From an uncultured Collinsella sp. (lineage in GTDB: Bacteria; Actinomycetota; Coriobacteriia; Coriobacteriales; Coriobacteriaceae): a stretch of DNA of 64,000 nucleotides. Shown here piece by piece: positions 24,003-30,785 of this stretch. The position numbers were made by a program, and so were the translations under genes. The notes beneath the pieces were generated by a model. The model was not told where the DNA came from. It saw only the letters and a program-made list of their open reading frames with translations, and searched no databases. Each line of letters opens with the position of its first letter. Within the stretch, counting starts at the first letter, position 1. The stretch spans positions 58,762 through 122,761 of the forward strand of contig CATXWM010000003.1 of assembly GCA_958403205.1 (NCBI GenBank), written 5' to 3'.

Positions 24003-25044
24003 GGACACCATGAGGCTCACGTCCATGACGGCCGCGAGCGGTTGAGCCGCTAAGTTGGCCCCCGGAGCCCTCGCCCAGGTCCTGGGCGATTTACCCAATG
24101 TGCATAACGACAACTTGCTCGTGGGGTTCGATACCTCCGACGATGCGAGCGTCTTCCGCGTAGGGGAGAACCTGGGGCTCGTGCAGTCCATCGACTTCTT
24201 TCCGCCGATGGTCGACGACCCGTTTCTGTTTGGCCAGATCGCCGCAGCCAACTCGCTGTCGGACATTTACGCCATGGGCGGGCGGCCGAGCCATGCCATG
24301 AACCTGCTTTGCATACCCAGTTGCCTGGGCATTGAGGTTGCCGGGCAGATTTTGGCGGGCGGCGCCGACAAGTGCGTCGAGGCCGGCTGCACCATCGCGG
24401 GCGGCCACACCATCAACGACGACGAGCCCAAGTACGGCCTGTCCGTGAGCGGTTTTGTGCCACTCGACCGTATGCTCGCCAACAGCGGCGCGCACGTGGA
24501 CGATGTTCTGCTGCTGACCAAGGCGATCGGCTCGGGCATCATCACCACGGCCATTAAGGGCGAGCTCATCGAGCAGGACGAGGCCGCAGCCATGTTTGAC
24601 TCGATGCGCACCCTCAACGAGGCGCCGATTCGTCTGGCCGAGGGGCTCGAACTTCACGGCTGCACCGACATTACGGGCTTTGGTCTGATTGGGCATGCAT
24701 GCGAGATGGCCGAGGGCTCGGGCGTGCAGGTTGAGCTTGCGTCGGGGTCGGTGCCGCTCTTTGGCCAGGTGCTCGACATGGCGCGTTTGGGCATTATCCC
24801 CGCGGGCTCCTACCGCAACCAGGACTTCTTTGGCCCGCGCGTGGCTGCCGACGAGGACCTGGAGCCGGGCATGCTCGATGCGCTGTACGATCCGCAGACC
24901 TCGGGCGGTTTGCTCATCGCGGCGCCTGCTGCCGACGTGGATGAGCTCGCGCACCGTCTGCATACCGAAGGACGTATCGCCGCCGTTGTCGGCCGCGTGT
25001 GCGAGCCGGTGCCGGGCGGTCCTGCCGTTCGCGTTGTCCGTTAA
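23995..25044 (+). CDS. selD: Selenide, water dikinase SelD, a selenoprotein (in-frame UGA, Sec17)
   Basis: The frame starts at ATG 23995, inside the end of the glycosyltransferase gene, and reads through TGA at 24043-24045 to give ASGUAAKLAPGALAQVL. The TGA stands where SelD proteins carry the catalytic Cys or Sec, with Lys20 three residues on. Downstream NDNLLVGFDTSDDASVF, DIYAMGGRPSHAMNLL, GGHTINDDEP and the C-terminal PQTSGGLLIA complete a normal 349-residue SelD. A naive reading would start at TTG 24055 and lose the active site. It makes selenophosphate from selenide and ATP for Sec-tRNA and the labile-selenium pathway. Next come yedF, DUF3343 and a cysteine desulfurase. Confidence 0.92.
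24043..24088 (+). promoter_or_regulatory. Candidate bacterial SECIS of selD
   Basis: Downstream of the UGA codon lies a hairpin with arms CGCCCA and TGGGCG (24072-24088) and loop GGTCC. The loop guanines are about 35 bases from the U of UGA, farther than in E. coli fdhF but within the range described for bacterial SECIS elements. Confidence 0.5.
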
Positions 25045-25102
25045 CGACACGTTTATTGAGCTATGTACCGTTCTAAAACGATTTATTCGAAAGGAATTTG
25101 CT

Positions 25103-25729
25103 ATGTCTACCAAAATTGAAGTCAATGCCATGGGCGATGCCTGCCCGCTGCCCGTCGTCAAGACGCTCAAAGCCCTGAAGCAGCTCGATGGCGAGGGCGC
25201 CGTCGTGATCTCGGTCGATAACGAGACCGCAGTCAAGAACATCTCCAAGATGGCGCAGGAGAAGGGCTGCACGGCCTCGGTCGAGAAGGTTTCTGACGCC
25301 GAGTGGCACGTGACCGTCTCGACGGCTGGTGCCGTGGCCGTTGCGGACCCCGAGCAGGACGGCGCTGCTTTCTGCGACGCCAGCGCCGGCAAGGGCAAGC
25401 TCGTCATTTCCGTCTACACCGACTGTATGGGCCGCGGAGACGACGAGCTGGGCCACAAGCTCATGAAGGCGTTTATTTTTGCTGTGACGCAGCAGGAGGA
25501 GCTGCCCGCGACCATGCTGTTTTACAACGGCGGCGCCAAGCTCACCGTCGAGGGCTCGCCGGTGCTCGATGACCTGAAGGGTCTGGCCGAGCAGGGCGTC
25601 GAGATCCTTACCTGCGGCACCTGCCTCGATCACTTTGGCATTAAGGACCAGCTCGCGGTGGGCGAGGTCACCAACATGTACGTGATCGTGGAGAAGATGG
25701 AGCAGGCGGTGCGCGTCGTGCGCCCGTAG
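25103..25729 (+). CDS. yedF: YedF, sulfurtransferase-like selenium metabolism protein
   Basis: The 208-residue protein has an N-terminal TusA/SirA-like domain with the CPxP motif (GDACPLPVVKT, Cys14) and a C-terminal DsrE-like half ending in LTCGTCLDHFGIKD (Cys171, Cys174). This two-domain form is the YedF type that co-occurs with SelD in selenium-dependent molybdenum hydroxylase gene sets; a role in handling reduced selenium or sulfur as persulfide/perselenide is inferred. AAAGGAA precedes the ATG at 25103. The 58 bases after selD contain no terminator, so it is probably in the same transcript. Confidence 0.88.
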   Translation: MSTKIEVNAMGDACPLPVVKTLKALKQLDGEGAVVISVDNETAVKNISKMAQEKGCTASVEKVSDAEWHVTVSTAGAVAVADPEQDGAAFCDASAGKGKLVISVYTDCMGRGDDELGHKLMKAFIFAVTQQEELPATMLFYNGGAKLTVEGSPVLDDLKGLAEQGVEILTCGTCLDHFGIKDQLAVGEVTNMYVIVEKMEQAVRVVRP

Positions 25730-25748
25730 CGTATTGGTTGGAGGTGCC

Positions 25749-26000
25749 ATGAGGGAGAAGCGCCCGGCGCTTGTTATCACGTTTCCTACCACGGCGGCCG
25801 CCATGGGGTGCGAGACCTTATGCATCGAGCGCGGCCTTCCCGGGCGAACGATTCCCGTGCCCGGGGAGGTCGCTGCCGGCTGCGGTCTGGCGTGGAAGGC
25901 GTTGCCTGCCGATGAGGAGCTGCTGCGCGGCGAACTCGCCGCGGCGGGCGTTCCCACCGAGGGCTATACCGTGATTGATATGTGGGAGGTCGTGCGATGA
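25749..26000 (+). CDS. DUF3343 small protein (selenium-associated)
   Basis: The 83-residue protein contains LVITFPTTAAAMGCETLC, then GRTIPVPGEVAAGCGLAW, the DUF3343 pattern with paired cysteines. Genes of this family occur next to selD, yedF and a cysteine desulfurase and are thought to act in selenium delivery, but no activity is established. GGAGGTG precedes the ATG at 25749. Its stop overlaps the desulfurase start (ATGA), so the two are coupled. A second, longer DUF3343 protein is at 53026. Confidence 0.85.
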   Translation: MREKRPALVITFPTTAAAMGCETLCIERGLPGRTIPVPGEVAAGCGLAWKALPADEELLRGELAAAGVPTEGYTVIDMWEVVR

Positions 26001-27136
26001 TCTACCTGGATAACGCGGCGACGACCATGCGCAAGCCGCAGACGGTCATCGATGCCGTGACGCAGGCGATGTGTTCGCTCGGCAATGCCGGGCGCGGCGC
26101 CACGTCGGGTGCGCTCGACGCGGCGCGTACGATTCACACTTGCCGTGCCAAGCTCGCGCGCCTTTTTGGTTGCCCGAGGGCGGACCATGTGTGCTTTACG
26201 CTCAACTCCACGGCGGCGCTCAACACCATCATCAATGGCGTGGTGCGCCCCGGCGACCGCGTGGTCACAACGGTGCTCGAGCACAACTCCGTGCTGCGTC
26301 CGCTCAACCGCCTGGCGGTAGAGCAGGACGTGACCGTTGAGCATGCGGGCTGTGACGCGAACGGCGTGCTCGACTACGACGAGCTCGAGCGGTTGGTCAC
26401 GCCGGGCACGCGTGCTGTGGTGGTGACGCATGCCTCCAATGTGACCGGCAACGCGGTCGACATTGCGCGCGTGGCCGCCATGGCTCATGCGGCTGGCGCA
26501 CTGGTGATCGTCGATGCCTCGCAGTCTGCCGGTACGGCGCGTATCGATATGCAGGCCATGGGGCTCGACATTGTGTGCTTTACCGGCCACAAGGGGCTCA
26601 TGGGTCCGCAGGGGACCGGCGGCCTGGCCGTGGCGGAGGGCGTTGACGTGGCTCCGTGGGCCATGGGCGGCACGGGCGTGCACAGTTTCGACCCTTTGCA
26701 GCCACTCGAGTGGCCCACGCGCCTGGAGGCGGGCACGCTCAACGGCCACGGCATCGCGGGCCTTTCTGCCGGCCTCGACTTTATCGAGGCCCAAGGCGGA
26801 GTCGAGGCGATCGCGGCGCATGAGCGAGCGCTGGCTGATCGCTTTCTCACGGGCGTGCGCGAGATTCCGGGGATTAAGCTCTACGGTGCGTTTGACCAGC
26901 CCGTGCGCTCGGCGATCGTCTCACTCAACGTGGGCGATATCGACTCTGCCGAGATCTCGGACGCGCTCATGCAAGGGTGGGGGATTGCGACACGCCCCGG
27001 CGCCCACTGCGCTCCGCTCATGCACCGTGCGCTGGGGACCGAGCGTCAGGGTGTCGTTCGCTTCTCGTTTGGGTATTTCAACACGGACGAGGAAGTCGAC
27101 ACCGCGATTGACGCTTTGCGCGATTTAGCCTGCTAA
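25997..27136 (+). CDS. Class-V aminotransferase, cysteine desulfurase-type (selenium-linked)
   Basis: The 379-residue PLP enzyme begins MIYLDNAATTMRKP and has the PLP lysine in FTGHKGLMGPQG (Lys199) and the catalytic cysteine in RPGAHCAP (Cys338). It matches the cysteine desulfurase-like subfamily found with orphan or shared selD genes. It would release sulfur from cysteine, or selenium from selenocysteine, for transfer to YedF or the DUF3343 protein. Its ATG overlaps the DUF3343 stop. It lacks neighbouring iscU or sufU, which argues against a general Fe-S assembly role. Confidence 0.88.
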   Translation: MIYLDNAATTMRKPQTVIDAVTQAMCSLGNAGRGATSGALDAARTIHTCRAKLARLFGCPRADHVCFTLNSTAALNTIINGVVRPGDRVVTTVLEHNSVLRPLNRLAVEQDVTVEHAGCDANGVLDYDELERLVTPGTRAVVVTHASNVTGNAVDIARVAAMAHAAGALVIVDASQSAGTARIDMQAMGLDIVCFTGHKGLMGPQGTGGLAVAEGVDVAPWAMGGTGVHSFDPLQPLEWPTRLEAGTLNGHGIAGLSAGLDFIEAQGGVEAIAAHERALADRFLTGVREIPGIKLYGAFDQPVRSAIVSLNVGDIDSAEISDALMQGWGIATRPGAHCAPLMHRALGTERQGVVRFSFGYFNTDEEVDTAIDALRDLAC

Positions 27137-27159
27137 AGCTGCTAGGCCGTTTATACTTG

Positions 27160-27190
27160 CGGGACGGGTATTTTGCCCGTCCCGTTTTTG
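27160..27190 (+). terminator. Terminator closing the selD-yedF operon
   Basis: Perfect arms GGGACGGG (27161-27168) and CCCGTCCC (27176-27183), loop TATTTTG, then GTTTTTG. Confidence 0.88.
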
Positions 27191-27212
27191 TTTCGACCCG
27201 AAAGGTGTGCAT

Positions 27213-28571
27213 ATGGCCTCATCCGCCCCGCGTGGTCTACGCTCCGATCATGTCGTTACCGTTGGCATCGCCCTGTTCTCGATGCTCTTTGGCGCCGGCA
27301 ACCTCATTATTCCGCCGCTGCTGGCGCTGCAGGCCGGCACGGTCACGCCGCTTGCCATGACTGGCTTTTTGATTGCTGCCATCGGCCTGCCTGTTATGGG
27401 CTTTATCGCCGTGGCGCTCGCCGGAACGGCGCGCGAGCTTGCCGGCCGCGTGCACCCCAAGTTCGGTGAGTTCTTTGTCGCGGCGGTGTATCTGGCCATC
27501 GGCCCGTGCCTGGCTATTCCGCGCACAAGCTCTACGGCGTTCGAAATGCTGGTGCCGCTGCTACCCGAGGGTGTTTCGCTTGGCACGGCACGTCTGGTGT
27601 TTGCCATCGGGTTCTTCGTTGTCGCGTTTGCGCTCACGCTGCGCCCCGGCGTCATCACGCGCGTGCTCGGTCGCATTACGGGCCCTGCGCTCATTGCGCT
27701 TATCGTGCTGGTCGTGGGTGCTGCCGTGATCTCGCCGCTGGGACCGGCTGCCGCGCCTCAGGCTCCCTACGATGCAGGCGCCGCCGTGCAGGGCTTTTTG
27801 ACTGGCTATCAGACCATGGACCTGCTCGCGTCGCTCGCCTTCGGCATCATCATCGCCGAGACCATCCACGAGTTGGGCGTTACCGACGATAGGCGCGTGG
27901 CCTTCGAGATCTCGCGTTCGGGTGTGATCGCCGGCGTGCTCATGGCCATCATCTATTGCGGCTTGGCCCTTGCCGGTATGCAGCTCGGCACCGTGATGCC
28001 CGACGCCACTAACGGCGCTGCAATCCTTGCTCGCTCGGCCTCCATGCACTTTGGCCTTGCCGGCACGGTTGTGGTATTTGCGATTTTCTTCCTCGCCTGC
28101 ATGAACGTGTGCATCGGCCTCATCAGCTGCTGCTCGCGTTACTTCTGCGAGACTTATGTGGTCGAAGGGGGAGCGGAGGCCTCCGAGGAGGCCATGCGCC
28201 GTCCCTTTGCGATTCTCGCCTTTGTGTTCGCGGCGTTTTCGTGCGTGCTCTCCAACGTGGGCCTCGACGTGATCCTTATGTTCTCAGTACCTATGCTCAA
28301 CGCCTTGTATCCCGTTGCCATCGTGCTGGTACTGATGGGCTTGGTGCACGGCTTTTGTGACGCGCATCCGCAGGTGTGGGTCTGGGTCGGCGGCGTTGTC
28401 GCGGTGCAGAGCGTGATCACCTCGGTTCGCGACGCGTTCTTTGCGGGCACGTGGCTGCCGTTCGATGCGCTGCCGCTGGCGGACATCGGTGCCGCGTGGG
28501 CGCCGGTTGCCGTGGTGGCGTTTGTGATCGGCCTGGCCCATAGCCAGTTTGTCGCACATTCGAGGAGCTAG
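27213..28571 (+). CDS. brnQ: Branched-chain amino acid carrier BrnQ
   Basis: The 452-residue membrane protein carries the LIVCS-family signature FGAGNLIIPPLLALQAGT in helix 1 and about twelve hydrophobic helices. It imports leucine, isoleucine and valine with Na+ or H+. AAAGG at 27201-27205 precedes the ATG at 27213 by seven bases; the GTG two codons earlier is closer than ideal. It starts just after a strong terminator and is followed by the tRNA-Pro promoter, so it is probably monocistronic. Confidence 0.92.
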   Translation: MASSAPRGLRSDHVVTVGIALFSMLFGAGNLIIPPLLALQAGTVTPLAMTGFLIAAIGLPVMGFIAVALAGTARELAGRVHPKFGEFFVAAVYLAIGPCLAIPRTSSTAFEMLVPLLPEGVSLGTARLVFAIGFFVVAFALTLRPGVITRVLGRITGPALIALIVLVVGAAVISPLGPAAAPQAPYDAGAAVQGFLTGYQTMDLLASLAFGIIIAETIHELGVTDDRRVAFEISRSGVIAGVLMAIIYCGLALAGMQLGTVMPDATNGAAILARSASMHFGLAGTVVVFAIFFLACMNVCIGLISCCSRYFCETYVVEGGAEASEEAMRRPFAILAFVFAAFSCVLSNVGLDVILMFSVPMLNALYPVAIVLVLMGLVHGFCDAHPQVWVWVGGVVAVQSVITSVRDAFFAGTWLPFDALPLADIGAAWAPVAVVAFVIGLAHSQFVAHSRS

Positions 28572-28582
28572 GGTTTCTGCGC

Positions 28583-28611
28583 TTGCACAGGCGGGGAGTC
28601 TCCCCTATAAT
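28583..28611 (+). promoter_or_regulatory. Promoter of the tRNA-Pro/tRNA-Gly transcript
   Basis: TTGCAC (28583-28588), a 17-base spacer and TATAAT (28606-28611) make a near-consensus housekeeping promoter 52 bases before tRNA-Pro. The spacer contains GGGGAG-tct-CCCC. Confidence 0.8.
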
Positions 28612-28662
28612 TTCCTTCGCTTTGGGACACGCAAGGTTTAGACCTTAGCTGCTCAACACCTT

Positions 28663-28739
28663 CGGGACGTGGCGCAGTTTGGTAGCGCGCCTGCTTTGGG
28701 AGCAGGATGTCGCAGGTTCAAATCCTGTCGTCCCGACCA
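28663..28739 (+). tRNA. tRNA-Pro (anticodon UGG)
   Basis: The 77-base cloverleaf has acceptor arms CGGGACG and CGTCCCG, D-arm GCGC/GCGC, anticodon stem CCTGC/GCAGG with loop TTTGGGA (anticodon TGG) and T-arm GCAGG-TTCAAAT-CCTGT. CCA is encoded. It leads a two-tRNA transcript, with tRNA-Gly six bases downstream. Confidence 0.97.
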
Positions 28740-28745
28740 TATCTT

Positions 28746-28819
28746 GCGGGCGTAGTTCAATGGTAGAACCCCAGCCTTCCAAGCTGATGACGCGGGTTCG
28801 ATTCCCGTCGCCCGCTCCA
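28746..28819 (+). tRNA. tRNA-Gly (anticodon UCC)
   Basis: The 74-base cloverleaf has acceptor arms GCGGGCG and CGCCCGC, anticodon loop CTTCCAA (anticodon TCC), T-arm GCGGG-TTCGATT-CCCGT and encoded CCA. Fragments of its 3' end are repeated downstream at 29003-29028 (direct) and 28878-28898 (inverted). Confidence 0.97.
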
Positions 28820-28831
28820 TAAGATAGTTTT

Positions 28832-28869
28832 AACGGCTTTGGCTCCATTTGGTGCCAGAGCCGTTTTCA
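28832..28869 (+). terminator. Terminator after tRNA-Gly
   Basis: Arms ACGGCTTTGGC (28833-28843) and GCCAGAGCCGT (28854-28864) with one G-T pair, then TTTTC. A diverged copy is at 29032-29068. Confidence 0.88.
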
Positions 28870-29031
28870 TTAGCGTGCCGGGCGACGGGAATCGAACTCG
28901 GCAGGGTGCGAAGCTGTGAAAATGCGTGAGCATTTTCCAGCGCAGCACGCAAGGGCCAATGGCCCGCAGCGAAACAAGGGTTTGCGAAGCAAACCCTTGG
29001 ACTTCCCGTCGCCCGCTCCACAAGATAGATG

Positions 29032-29068
29032 AATGGCTCTGGTTCCTTTTGGGACCAGAGCCATTTTC
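29032..29068 (+). terminator. Second terminator-like hairpin (diverged copy)
   Basis: Arms AATGGCTCTGGT and ACCAGAGCCATT with a short loop, then TTTTC. It resembles the true tRNA-Gly terminator at 28832 and follows the duplicated tRNA tail. Confidence 0.75.
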
Positions 29069-29113
29069 GTAAGTGCACAGGGTGACGGAATCGATGCCGC
29101 CCCGCGCCCCACC

Positions 29114-29420
29114 TAAGTAGCGTTGAAATATGGACTGTCGTTTGGCTTTTGCGAACCCATTGAAGGCCGGGGTAGCTAATTTGGGATGGGGCTTTTTGAC
29201 TTACTCTAGCGATCGGCTGGCAAATGTGGTCAAAAAGCCCTGTTCCAAAATGACTGGTCTGGTGCTGAGCCACGAAAGCGGCCCATCTACTACGTTTGGC
29301 CCGCAGGGGTCGACAATGGCAGCATTTTTGTAAAATCGGCAAGCCGTCTACCAGCGGTTTTGATATTTCGGATTTCGGTATGGTCGAGGGCGATCGGTTA
29401 AACGTAGTAGATAGGCCCAT
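29114..29420. repeat. Palindrome-rich noncoding segment
   Basis: The segment opens with a half unit of the dispersed palindrome family (29114-29136, TAAGTAGCGTTGAAATA-like) without its partner arm. It then holds two perfect inverted repeats: GGGCTTTTTGAC at 29189-29200 with its complement at 29229-29240, and a 13-base arm ATCTACTACGTTT at 29285-29297 with its complement at 29400-29412. Short open frames exist here but have no ribosome sites. It looks like decayed repeat or mobile-element DNA. Confidence 0.65.
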
Positions 29421-29480
29421 TTCGTGGCGAACAGTAGGATTCGCGGTCCAAGGCTGCCGGTTTCGGATGGCCAACCTGGA

Positions 29481-29549
29481 AGTTGCGGTGGAATAGTTCC
29501 TAAAAGGCCCGTGGAAGCTTGAAAACAGGAACCATTTCACCGCAACTTA
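29481..29549. repeat. Long palindrome, copy 2 of the dispersed family
   Basis: Left arm at 29481-29501 (AGTTGCGGTGGAATAGTTCCT) is truncated here to its first 21 positions by design of the match; the right arm is at 29527-29547. Two positions pair only as G-T. It ends 14 bases before the 3' end of the toxin gene on the opposite strand. Confidence 0.75.
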
Positions 29550-29562
29550 GGGTGGGATGGGG

Positions 29563-30039
29563 CTAGTGGCGGGATTGGTGGCGGAGCTTGTCGATGGTGG
29601 AGTCGGTGCTTCGGCTGTGGGCTTCGGCGGCGCGGTCGCGAGCATCGGCGGCGGTTTGGCGCTTGCGACGGTAATCGATCATGCCTTGGATGATGGGCTT
29701 GCCAAAGCTCACGACATCATCGTTGTAGATGGCGGTTCGGGCTGCGAGGAGGCAGTCGGTAAAGTCCATATGGGTCTTGCCAAAGAGTTTGACGGCAAGG
29801 GCGACAACGGTGGGCTCGTCGACCATGACGTCATCGAGCAGCCTTTTCAAGGCCGCAGCAATCTCAACGCGGGGAACCTTATAGACGTCGCGCAGCGTGA
29901 CCACGACGCGTGTGATGATTTCGGGGTAGACGCGAGCGGTGCGCGTGGCGATGACCTTGGCAGCGCGCGGTGACAGAACTTCGTCGTCGTCAAGCAGGTA
30001 GCGCAGGATGACGGTCTCGTCGATGATGGTGCTACTCAT
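29563..30039 (-). CDS. PIN-domain toxin of a type II toxin-antitoxin pair
   Basis: The 158-residue protein has a PIN-like layout: IIDETVILRYLLDDDEVLSP at the N-terminus (first acidic residue after a hydrophobic strand) and THMDFTDCLLAARTAIYNDD, resembling the DFxDALLAA acidic motif. PIN toxins are usually RNases that cut tRNA or mRNA. Its start overlaps the antitoxin stop by eight bases. The C-terminal ~30 residues are charged and atypical. The catalytic Asp set is not fully clear: the usual D-x-N motif near the start is DET here, so activity may be altered. Confidence 0.7.
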   Translation of the reverse strand: MSSTIIDETVILRYLLDDDEVLSPRAAKVIATRTARVYPEIITRVVVTLRDVYKVPRVEIAAALKRLLDDVMVDEPTVVALAVKLFGKTHMDFTDCLLAARTAIYNDDVVSFGKPIIQGMIDYRRKRQTAADARDRAAEAHSRSTDSTIDKLRHQSRH

Positions 30040-30355
30040 GGATATCTACTTCCTCGGGACCCAAAATCGAATCGTCGCTTTCTGTAGCAAGGTACTCAAT
30101 CCAGGCATTGCGCTCCTCGGAGCGGCGATTGGGGTCCCCATATGCTTTGAGCGATCCATAGGCGGCGGTGCCGTCCTTTGAGCGCACGGCGACCGGTTGA
30201 AAGGGAAGCTTGCGCATCAAAATGCTCTGCGCGACAAAAAGGCGAACGGCCTCGGCAAGCGATGTGCCCATGGCGTCGTAGAGATGCTCGGCATGCTGCT
30301 TGTCTTCCTCGCGAATGCGCACCTGCAGGATGGCTCGTTTTTGAGTCGATGTCAT
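30032..30355 (-). CDS. RelB/DinJ-type antitoxin
   Basis: The 107-residue protein starts MTSTQKRAILQVRIREEDKQ, a ribbon-helix-helix beginning, and continues with HLYDAMGTSLAEAVRLFVAQ, the RelB/DinJ signature. Such proteins bind DNA as dimers, repress their own operon and neutralise the toxin with their C-terminus. GGGAGG lies six bases before the ATG at 30353-30355. The pairing of a RelB-like antitoxin with a PIN toxin is one of the known mix-and-match arrangements. Confidence 0.8.
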   Translation of the reverse strand: MTSTQKRAILQVRIREEDKQHAEHLYDAMGTSLAEAVRLFVAQSILMRKLPFQPVAVRSKDGTAAYGSLKAYGDPNRRSEERNAWIEYLATESDDSILGPEEVDIHE

Positions 30356-30655
30356 CACTGGCCTCCCTTAATGAGCGTGCAATATGAATAGTCAAATACA
30401 GCATCGGCTAATAATAGCCAATTTTATAACAACTACTTTATTGCACTAGAGTAATTGAGACTGAACAATAATACAAACGTACTACATCCTTCAGAAGCGA
30501 GCGTGAAATCTTTCGTGGATGTACGCATGTAATACACTCACCTTTATAGCTTCTAGAGAATAATTCCAACCTGCCAAAACCCCTGCAATACACCCGTATT
30601 GCAGGGCCTATGCTCAAGTTTGCCCCAGGCAACTGCGTATATTTAACCTGTATAT
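30356..30655. other. AT-rich intergenic spacer with a perfect hairpin
   Basis: Base composition is clearly more AT-rich than anywhere else in the window, and no credible gene is seen. It must contain the antitoxin promoter (minus strand) and the fdh operon promoter (plus strand). CCCTGCAATAC (30581-30591) and GTATTGCAGGG (30596-30606) form a perfect 11-bp hairpin with a 4-base loop; without a T-run on the plus strand it could be an operator. Confidence 0.6.
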
Positions 30656-30785
30656 CGTTGGAGGAACTCTATCGAAGCGCCTGTTTCGCCGTATGCGCTT
30701 CGATACGCCGATGCTGGACCACGGGCGGTCCGGGGCAACGTCGACAGGGTCTCTCCGGCATGGGATTCAGGAGGGAGTGAACAAC
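30656..30785 (+). promoter_or_regulatory. Structured leader of the formate dehydrogenase operon, riboswitch candidate
   Basis: Directly upstream of hydN lie a perfect hairpin TATCGAAGCGC/GCGCTTCGATA (30670-30680 with 30695-30705), a second stem GGACC-acgggc-GGTCC (30716-30731) and an imperfect closing helix around it. CTCTCC at 30751-30756 can pair with GGAGGG in the ribosome site, so alternative folding could hide translation initiation. Position before a molybdenum/tungsten enzyme operon makes a cofactor-sensing (Moco-type) RNA plausible; I could not verify the published consensus. Confidence 0.4.

Larger units (their letters stand above)
28802..29093. repeat. Tandemly duplicated tRNA-Gly tail with three hairpins in between
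   Basis: The tRNA 3' end plus the following bases (28802-28827) recurs at 29003-29028 with one mismatch, 201 bases away. Each copy is followed by a similar terminator hairpin and then by an inverted fragment of the T-arm (28878-28898; degenerate at about 29080-29093). Between the units lie three perfect hairpins: GAAAATGC-gtga-GCATTTTC (28918-28937), GGGCC-aat-GGCCC (28953-28965) and CAAGGGTTTGC-gaa-GCAAACCCTTG (28975-28999). No protein gene is visible. Confidence 0.85.

Noticed and set aside
24055..25044. selD starting at TTG 24055
   Set aside because: This would remove the catalytic residue and ATP-binding Lys; the upstream frame from ATG 23995 with Sec17 restores a full SelD.
28802..29093. 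CRISPR array or extra tRNA genes in the repeat region
   Set aside because: Repeats are only two, unequal and derived from the tRNA-Gly tail; no spacers, cas genes or complete second cloverleaf exist.
30438..30632. A 64-codon minus-strand ORF in the AT-rich spacer
   Set aside because: No ribosome site, no similarity recognised, and it covers the hairpin at 30581; treated as chance.
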